From: an uncultured Bacilli bacterium
GTDB lineage: Bacteria > Bacillota_I > Bacilli_A > RF39 > UBA660
Direction of reading: 5' to 3'
NCBI GenBank assembly: GCA_934148845.1
Contig: CAKPDH010000004.1
Location: 1-64,000 of the forward strand
Length of the DNA: 64,000 nucleotides
This document shows, piece by piece, positions 58,566-64,000 of the stretch (position 1 is its first letter; every line of letters begins with the position of its first letter). The translations under genes were made by a program, and so were the position numbers. Under the pieces are notes generated by a model. The model searched no databases. It was not told the origin of the DNA and was given only the letters and a program-made list of their open reading frames with translations.

Positions 58566-59843
58566 TGATTTATTTACATATGTATAATCATATATTGTTA
58601 CAAATATTATGTTAATAGAAGTAGCTATTAATAGACTCCATAAACCTATGTTTAAATATGATAATATAAATAGTGAAGTTGTTCTTAATATCATTCCAAT
58701 AAAAGTACCACGCATACTAATTTTCGCTTTATTCATAGCTTGAAGTGAACTTGATATTGGTGATTGTATATAATGTAGTAAACATATAGGAGCCATGAAT
58801 TTAATATATTTAATACCTTTATTTGTGTTAAATAAAAGCTTGAGTGGCATTTCTGGTATAAATGTAAATATTATAGTAACGGGTATTCCTATAATAAGTG
58901 ATATAAAAATTGCTTGTTTTATTTTATTTTTAATGTATGTATAGTTACGCTTAAAATAGTTTTTGGAAACTATTGGAATAAGTGCTTGAGATATAGCTGC
59001 TGTAAAGAAAGAAGGAAGTAGAAGTAGTTGCATTACATATCCATTAATAATTCCATATTCAGTAACTATAAATGAATTACTGTATCCAATTTTTGTTAAT
59101 ACAAATGTAATTATAATAGGCTCTAAAAAATATCCAATAGATCCTATAAGTCTACTCCCAGTAGTAGGTATTGCAATTTCAAATAAACTTTTAATATTTT
59201 TTTTATTTGGTTTAATTTCTTCTTTTTTTATTTTTTTATTTGGAAGTAAAAATAAGAAGATAATAATACTAGATAATTCGCAGAATACATTAGATAAAAT
59301 AATTGCAGCAATTACATATTTAATACCTTCTTTTATTAATATAGGAATAAATATGATAATGAAAATTAATTTAACTAAATCTTCTATTATATTAGTTATT
59401 ACGTGTGGGTACATTCTTTCTTTAGCAAAAAAATAGCTTCTAAGACAATTAGATATAGTAATGAATGGCAGTGTAAATCCAATACACATAAGTCCATAAG
59501 ATAAATCCTCACTATTAAGCATGGCTATACTTAATGTACTAGATAAATTAATTAATATTATAATAATTAAAAAATCAACTAATAAAGATATAATAACCGC
59601 ACTTAAAAATAGGTTTTTATTATTAAATTTTTCACTTGAAATTAATACATTTAACGCTGTCGGAAGTCCTAATTGTGCTATTGATATTAGAAGTATAAAT
59701 GTAGGCATTATCATTGAATAAAGACCAATACCATTTATACCAATCATTCTAGTTAATACTATTTTTATAATTAATCCTAAAATTTTAGTAAAAAATCCTC
59801 CTATAATAAGAATTATGGTAGATTTGACAAATTTATTTTTCAT
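58557..59843 (-). CDS. spoVB: SpoVB-like polysaccharide/lipid flippase (MOP superfamily)
   Basis: 428 residues with about 12 membrane helices. The N-terminal block LTRMIGINGIGLYSMIMPTF and AQLGLPTALNVLIS match SpoVB/Polysacc_synt proteins. SpoVB, in Bacillus needed for the spore cortex, is ~518 residues, so this is a shorter form. Order spoVB-comN-secDF as in Bacillus supports the name, although spoVB is divergent here. There is no Shine-Dalgarno before ATG 59843; the codon lies in the arm of a 13-base perfect hairpin. A general wall-lipid flippase is the alternative. Confidence 0.78.
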   Translation of the reverse strand: MKNKFVKSTIILIIGGFFTKILGLIIKIVLTRMIGINGIGLYSMIMPTFILLISIAQLGLPTALNVLISSEKFNNKNLFLSAVIISLLVDFLIIIILINLSSTLSIAMLNSEDLSYGLMCIGFTLPFITISNCLRSYFFAKERMYPHVITNIIEDLVKLIFIIIFIPILIKEGIKYVIAAIILSNVFCELSSIIIFLFLLPNKKIKKEEIKPNKKNIKSLFEIAIPTTGSRLIGSIGYFLEPIIITFVLTKIGYSNSFIVTEYGIINGYVMQLLLLPSFFTAAISQALIPIVSKNYFKRNYTYIKNKIKQAIFISLIIGIPVTIIFTFIPEMPLKLLFNTNKGIKYIKFMAPICLLHYIQSPISSSLQAMNKAKISMRGTFIGMILRTTSLFILSYLNIGLWSLLIATSINIIFVTIYDYTYVNKSLK

Positions 59844-59871
59844 ATTAAATGTTATTCATTAATATGAAAAA
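59836..59871. repeat. Perfect 13-bp inverted repeat over the spoVB-like start codon
   Basis: Arms TTTTTCATATTAA (59836-59848) and TTAATATGAAAAA (59859-59871), 10-base loop. On the minus strand the start ATG is in the 3' arm and a four-codon frame MNNI-stop ends two bases before it. Confidence 0.7.
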
Positions 59872-59983
59872 TAGTACAAGTTATAAATAAATATTAAAAA
59901 TAATATAAATTTAATAAAATTTCTTTAAAAATAAAATTATTTAATATATAATATATATGTAGTTTATTTATATTGGAGGTTAT

Positions 59984-60301
59984 ATGGATATAGAATTTAA
60001 CAGTATAAAAGAATTATATGAAAGATTATTACCAGCACTTACTACTAAAGTTAATGAGCTTAAAAGATATGATTTAGATTATATAAAAGTAGAAGATATT
60101 TGGAATTATCTAAAAGATCAAAAATGGTCAAAAGCTAATAATTTACTTTTATATCAAATGGTAGATGATATTCTAAATTTAGATAATGATTTAATAGATG
60201 AATACGTTAAAGAAGAAATAAGGAAAAAGGTTACAAAACCAAACTTAGAATATATGAAATGGGATGATAATTATGGCAAAAAAGAAAAACAAACAAACTA
60301 A
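59984..60301 (+). CDS. comN: Post-transcriptional regulator ComN family
   Basis: 105 residues, soluble, helical. LYERLLPALTTKVNELKRYD, VKVEDIW-type (IKVEDIWNYLKDQKW) and LLLYQMVDDILNLDN match the Post_transc_reg (ComN/YrzD) family. In B. subtilis ComN controls comE mRNA and interacts with DivIVA. It lies between spoVB and secDF, as in Bacillus, and overlaps secDF by 29 bases. TTGGAGG precedes the ATG. Confidence 0.82.
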   Translation: MDIEFNSIKELYERLLPALTTKVNELKRYDLDYIKVEDIWNYLKDQKWSKANNLLLYQMVDDILNLDNDLIDEYVKEEIRKKVTKPNLEYMKWDDNYGKKEKQTN

Positions 60302-62582
60302 CATTTTTAAAGCAGTATTAATTTCATTAGCAATTTTAGTAGTATCTATAATAGGTTTAATATATTCAATTAAACATTTAAATTATGGACTTGATCTTCA
60401 AGGTGGATTTGAAATATTATATGAAGTAAGTAGTATAGATAATAAAAAAGTAACTAGTGATATGGTAAATAGTACATATAAAATAATAAATAAACGTATA
60501 AATGCACTTGGGGTAAGTGAACCTTTAATATCAATTGAAGGAAATAATATTCGTGTTACTATGGCTGGTGTAAAAAACATAGATGATGCAAGAAAAACTA
60601 TAAGTACAACTGCCAATTTAACATTTAGAACACTTACTGGTGAGTTACTTATGGGAAGTGAAGTATTAAATAGTGGCAAAGCAAGTGTTGGATATAGCGC
60701 AGATAAAGGATATTATATATCGTTAAGTGTTAAAGATACTGAAAAATTTTATGAACAAACAAAAAAAGTAAGTGAACTTAAAGATAACTACATAGTTATT
60801 TGGTTAGATTATGATTCTAGTATGAAACTTGAGGTAGGTACTGATTCAAATGGAAGAGGAGTACAAGGTTATTATACAGAGACAGATGAAAATAAAAAAG
60901 TATTCCATGCTTGTGGAGACTTAAAAAATTCTAACTGTTTATCTTATGCAGGAGTTAAACAAGGATTTGCAAGTGATGTAATAATTGAAGGCAATTTTAC
61001 AAATGAAGAAGCAAGTGAATTAGTAGATTTAATTAATAGTGGTAGTATGCCTACTAAATTAAAAGAAATATCATCTAAAACTGTAAGTGCTTCTTTTGGT
61101 GAAAATTCACTTTCAAAGACATTTATAGCAGGTGTTGTTGGAATAGCTTTAATAGTTTTATTTATGATTGTTTTATATAAAGTTAGTGGATTAGTTGCAA
61201 GTATTAGTATAATTGCATATACATTCTTAACACTTTTAATATTTACCTTAGTAGGTGGTAGATTGTCTTTACAAGGTATAGCTGCTCTTGTAATAGGAAT
61301 AGGTATGGCTATTGATTCTGCTGTAATATGTTTTGCAAGAATAAAAGAAGAATTAAAAAGAAATGTAAGTTTAAAAACTGCTTATAAATTAGGAAGTAAA
61401 GAATCATTTATATCTATATTAGATGCTAATGTTACTACTTTAATTGCAGCAATTATATTATTTATATTTGGTGAAAGTAGTGTTAAAGGATTTGCTACTA
61501 TGTTAATTATAAGTATAATAGTTACATTTATTATAATGGTATATTTAAATAGATATTTGATTAAGTTATTTGTATTAACTGATAAATTTGAAGGACACAC
61601 ATATTCATTTATAGGTTATAAGGCTTCTAAAAAAGAGTCAAAATTTGACTTTGTTAAAAGAAGAGGAATTGTTTTTACATTAGTATTATTAATAATAGTA
61701 CTAGGACTTATGTTTACATATAGTGAAGGATTAAATCTAGGAATAGATTTTAAAGGTGGATCTACAATTGAAATTAATTCTAAGGAAAAGATTAGTTCTA
61801 ATGAAGTAGAAAAAGACTTAAAAGAATTAGAATATAAAGTAGAAAAAGTTGAAGAATTAGAAGATACTCGTATATATGCTACTATAGATAATGTATTAGA
61901 TAATGAAAATGCAATAAAAGTAGAAAAGTATTTTAATGATAAATATGGGGCAACTACTAGTGTTGGATCTATATCAAATCAAGTAAAGAAAGATATTACT
62001 AGAAATACATTTAAAGCTTTAATATATGCTTGTATAGGTATGATTGTATATGTAACTATTAGATTTAAATTTAGTTATGGTATAAGTGCTATATTAGCGC
62101 TTGTACACGATTCAGTTATGGTACTTATTATATTTAGTTTATTAAGATTCCAAGTAGATAGTATGTTTATAGCAGCAATATTATCAATAATCGGATATTC
62201 AATTAATAATACAATAATTATATTTGATAGAATAAGAGAAAATAAAACTAAATTATATAAAGATAAAATAACAAAAGAAGAAGAATTAAAGAATTTGGTA
62301 AATGTTAGTTTAAGACAAACTGTAAATAGGTGTTTAATAACAACATTAACAACAATGTTCCCAGTTATATCATTAATATTTATAGCCTCTCATGAAATAT
62401 TATACTTTAACTTAGCCTTACTTATAGGTCTAATAGTTGGTACTTTCTCAAGTCTATTTATATCAAGTCAAATTTGGATGATATTTGAAAAAAGAAATAT
62501 AGGTAAAGATCCTAATAAGCATTGGTATGATGATAACAAAAAAGAAAAAGAAGAATTAAAAGTAAAGGGTATAAATTGTTAA
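60273..62582 (+). CDS. secDF: Fused protein-export membrane protein SecDF
   Basis: 769 residues; uses proton-motive force to finish Sec translocation. Two six-helix RND halves. SecD part: YGLDLQGGFEILYEV near 33, P1 domain loops, VIGIGMAIDSAVI near 345. SecF part: LNLGIDFKGGSTIEI near 490, with helix block AALSIIGYSINNTIIIFDRI-like (ILSIIGYSINNTIIIFDR) near 640. The D-for-N variations (SINN, AIDS) are normal for Bacilli. ATG 60273 follows GGGATGAT. The Sec route serves the many secreted proteins here. Confidence 0.95.
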   Translation: MAKKKNKQTNIFKAVLISLAILVVSIIGLIYSIKHLNYGLDLQGGFEILYEVSSIDNKKVTSDMVNSTYKIINKRINALGVSEPLISIEGNNIRVTMAGVKNIDDARKTISTTANLTFRTLTGELLMGSEVLNSGKASVGYSADKGYYISLSVKDTEKFYEQTKKVSELKDNYIVIWLDYDSSMKLEVGTDSNGRGVQGYYTETDENKKVFHACGDLKNSNCLSYAGVKQGFASDVIIEGNFTNEEASELVDLINSGSMPTKLKEISSKTVSASFGENSLSKTFIAGVVGIALIVLFMIVLYKVSGLVASISIIAYTFLTLLIFTLVGGRLSLQGIAALVIGIGMAIDSAVICFARIKEELKRNVSLKTAYKLGSKESFISILDANVTTLIAAIILFIFGESSVKGFATMLIISIIVTFIIMVYLNRYLIKLFVLTDKFEGHTYSFIGYKASKKESKFDFVKRRGIVFTLVLLIIVLGLMFTYSEGLNLGIDFKGGSTIEINSKEKISSNEVEKDLKELEYKVEKVEELEDTRIYATIDNVLDNENAIKVEKYFNDKYGATTSVGSISNQVKKDITRNTFKALIYACIGMIVYVTIRFKFSYGISAILALVHDSVMVLIIFSLLRFQVDSMFIAAILSIIGYSINNTIIIFDRIRENKTKLYKDKITKEEELKNLVNVSLRQTVNRCLITTLTTMFPVISLIFIASHEILYFNLALLIGLIVGTFSSLFISSQIWMIFEKRNIGKDPNKHWYDDNKKEKEELKVKGINC

Positions 62583-62583
62583 T

Positions 62584-62625
62584 AAAAAGAAGATATAGTG
62601 TTAATATTCTATATCTTCTTTTGTT
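62584..62625. terminator. Bidirectional terminator between secDF and hpt
   Basis: Fourteen-base arms AAAAGAAGATATAG / CTATATCTTCTTTT around TGTTAATATT. It includes the hpt stop codon (62609-62611). Confidence 0.85.
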
Positions 62626-63139
62626 TTTCATCACTTATATATCCAATATAATCTAAATTTCTATATTTTTGATTATAATCTAATCCATAACCTAGTACAA
62701 ATAAATCATCTATGTCAAATCCAATAAAGTCAGCTTTTATATTTACTTTTCTTCTTGATTCTTTATTAAGTAAAGCACAAGATTTAATATTTTTAGCTCC
62801 TTTTTCTTTTAAGTGATTTATTAAATATTGTAGTGAATATCCAGTATCAACAATATCATCTACAATTAATATGTTTTTTCCTTCAACATTTCCACAATCA
62901 AAGTCTAATTCAATATTACCATCACTAATTTGTTTATTATCATAACTGTGTATCTTAATAAAATCTAATTCTACATTTGTATTCATTTTTTTTATTAGTT
63001 GTGAAGTAAACATAAATGATCCTTTTAATACACATAGTACTGTTAAATCTTGGCCTTCAAAATAATTATCAATTTTGATAGCGAGTTTATTAATTCTATT
63101 TTCTAATGTTTCATTATCAAATAATTTTTCTATATTCAT
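62609..63139 (-). CDS. hpt: Hypoxanthine phosphoribosyltransferase
   Basis: 176 residues; salvages hypoxanthine/guanine with PRPP to IMP/GMP. The PRPP-binding motif VDDIVDTGYSL near 98 and VLKGSFMFTSQLI near 37 are typical, and FDIDDLFVLGYGLDYNQKYR near the end supplies the purine-binding loop. In most Firmicutes hpt lies between tilS and ftsH; here it stands alone next to secDF. AAAGGTGATTTT precedes the ATG. Confidence 0.95.
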   Translation of the reverse strand: MNIEKLFDNETLENRINKLAIKIDNYFEGQDLTVLCVLKGSFMFTSQLIKKMNTNVELDFIKIHSYDNKQISDGNIELDFDCGNVEGKNILIVDDIVDTGYSLQYLINHLKEKGAKNIKSCALLNKESRRKVNIKADFIGFDIDDLFVLGYGLDYNQKYRNLDYIGYISDEKQKKI

Positions 63140-63231
63140 AAAATCACCTTTCTATAAGAAAATTATATATTATTTTTATAATTAATTCTATTTAGTTTTT
63201 ATATAAATTATTTATATATATTATAAATAAT

Positions 63232-63615
63232 TTATATAATTGGATTTTCTACATCTGAAACATTTTCAGTTGTAGATTGAAGTACTACATATAAAACTAT
63301 TATTCCAGAAATAATTGTTAAAATAGATGCAAATATTTGTAATATATATGGTTTTAAATCTTCACCTTCTTCTTTAGAAACTTCATATAGTTCATAATTA
63401 ACATAAAGAAATACTATTGATAAAATAATTATAAATATTCTATTAAATAAAGTTAGCTTATAAGACTGCTTAGGAGTATATAGTGTATCTTTTTCTTCTA
63501 AATCTAGTTTTTGATTATATGTTAGTAAAATAGATATAATAGATGAAATAAGTATTAAAAAAAGCGCAATTAATTGAATATTTATAGCATCTATTTCTTT
63601 ATTTTTTCTATTCAT
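63232..63615 (-). CDS. Hypothetical membrane protein
   Basis: 127 residues with three membrane helices: ~11-31, ~54-73 and ~86-109. The loop between the first two is charged (DLEEKDTLYTPKQS). No family is recognised. ATG 63615 is used; the TTG before it gives one extra residue. There is no clear Shine-Dalgarno. It lies 31 bases after the phosphoesterase gene and probably shares its transcript. Confidence 0.6.
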   Translation of the reverse strand: MNRKNKEIDAINIQLIALFLILISSIISILLTYNQKLDLEEKDTLYTPKQSYKLTLFNRIFIIILSIVFLYVNYELYEVSKEEGEDLKPYILQIFASILTIISGIIVLYVVLQSTTENVSDVENPII

Positions 63616-63646
63616 CAATAAATAATATGTAAAAAAAAGAAATAAA

Positions 63647-64000
63647 TTATTTATTTCTTAAGCGATATATATTAATTGAGGGAGGATTAAATAATCTTAA
63701 TTTATATTTACTTGTACCAATTCCACTCGTAATATATAAGTCAGTATTATTAATTTTATAATAGTCTTTATAGTATTTTACTGCACCCCTATCTTTTATA
63801 AGATTAGTAACATATGGAATAACGATTTGTCCATTATGAGAATGTCCTGCAAGTATTAAATTAAATTTTGATAAATCAATATTATCTATACTATCGGGCT
63901 TGTGTATTAATAATATATTATATTTAGAGTCATTAGTTGTATTAATAGAACTTAATGTCTTATTTATATCTTTATTATTATTACTTATTCCAGCAAAAAG
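63647..64000 (-). CDS. Metallophosphoesterase (YkuE-like), C-terminal part
   Basis: 117 residues are in the window; the N-terminus lies beyond 64000. ILLIHKPDS, LILAGHSHNGQI with the metal-binding GHSHxGQ, and YITSGIGTSKYKLRLFNPPS are typical of calcineurin-like phosphoesterases of the YkuE type. YkuE is exported in Bacillus, but signal and anchor cannot be judged as that part is missing. The stop codon is at 63647-63649. Confidence 0.88.
   Translation of the reverse strand, partial: LFAGISNNNKDINKTLSSINTTNDSKYNILLIHKPDSIDNIDLSKFNLILAGHSHNGQIVIPYVTNLIKDRGAVKYYKDYYKINNTDLYITSGIGTSKYKLRLFNPPSINIYRLRNK

Overview
The window looks like chromosome from a very A+T-rich (roughly three quarters A+T by eye), low-G+C Gram-positive bacterium of the class Bacilli. 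It probably belongs to an uncultured host-associated lineage near the Erysipelotrichia/Mollicutes branch; this placement is an inference from gene content and order. TGA is a stop codon here: several genes end in TGA, and prfB (RF2) carries the classical in-frame TGA frameshift site. The mycoplasma code is therefore excluded. The cell has a wall (PBP1A, a PBP2-type transpeptidase, GpsB, FtsEX, a RodZ-like protein). Despite its base composition it keeps spore genes: two alpha/beta-type SASPs, an SspI-type SASP, two tiny YjcZ-like proteins, the coat protein CotE, a SpoVB-like flippase and a TIGR04086-type membrane protein. Two of the SASP genes have promoters resembling the forespore sigma-G consensus.

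Layout. 0-5.6 kb: recU-pbp1A leftward; gpsB, RNase P RNA, a RodZ-like gene and pgsA rightward. 5.6-12.3 kb: sspI and a coiled-coil protein leftward, then trmB and an envelope cluster (lipoprotein, YtxG/YtxH-like pair, a substrate-binding/GGDEF sensor) and recX. 12.3-17.2 kb: PrsA-like foldase leftward, two YjcZ-like genes, then a sulfur/thiol cluster (IscS-type desulfurase, pentapeptide protein, thioredoxin-like protein, CcdA/DsbD-like protein). 17.3-23.7 kb: folD, a large lipoprotein, cysS, truB, a nucleotidyltransferase, HIT protein. 23.9-26.7 kb: a compact SUF operon (sufC, short sufD-like, sufS). 26.7-32.8 kb: prfB, YitT-like, ftsEX, PBP2. 32.9-38.6 kb: a small membrane protein, a large repetitive surface protein and a divergent sigma factor. 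39-42.4 kb: lepB, PH-domain protein, thiI, two SASPs, tRNA-Glu. 42.4-45.8 kb: an unknown gene divergent from an acyl-CoA-ligase-like gene plus an acyltransferase-like gene. 46-57.4 kb: rpsB-tsf, a secreted SipW-signal-like protein, TIGR04086 and DUF421 proteins, miaB, a zinc-ribbon protein, cotE, rpsP-khpA, cdsA-rseP, two tRNAs. 57.5-64 kb: a sigma-factor pseudogene, a LexA-box-controlled 49-residue membrane protein, spoVB-like, comN-secDF, hpt and part of a metallophosphoesterase.

Several blocks keep Bacillus-like order: recU-pbp1A, ytxG-ytxH, miaB...cotE, rpsP-khpA, spoVB-comN-secDF. Together the genes cover wall growth and division, tRNA/translation maturation, Fe-S and sulfur trafficking (two desulfurases, ThiI, MiaB, SUF) and sporulation. 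The most unusual points are: a small membrane protein behind a perfect LexA box that fills its promoter spacer; a sufS gene whose only well-placed start codon is ACG; a PBP2 with an apparent Ig-like domain inserted in its N-terminal region; a decayed sigma-70 gene alongside an intact divergent one; and an E2-like acyltransferase that lacks the catalytic histidine.
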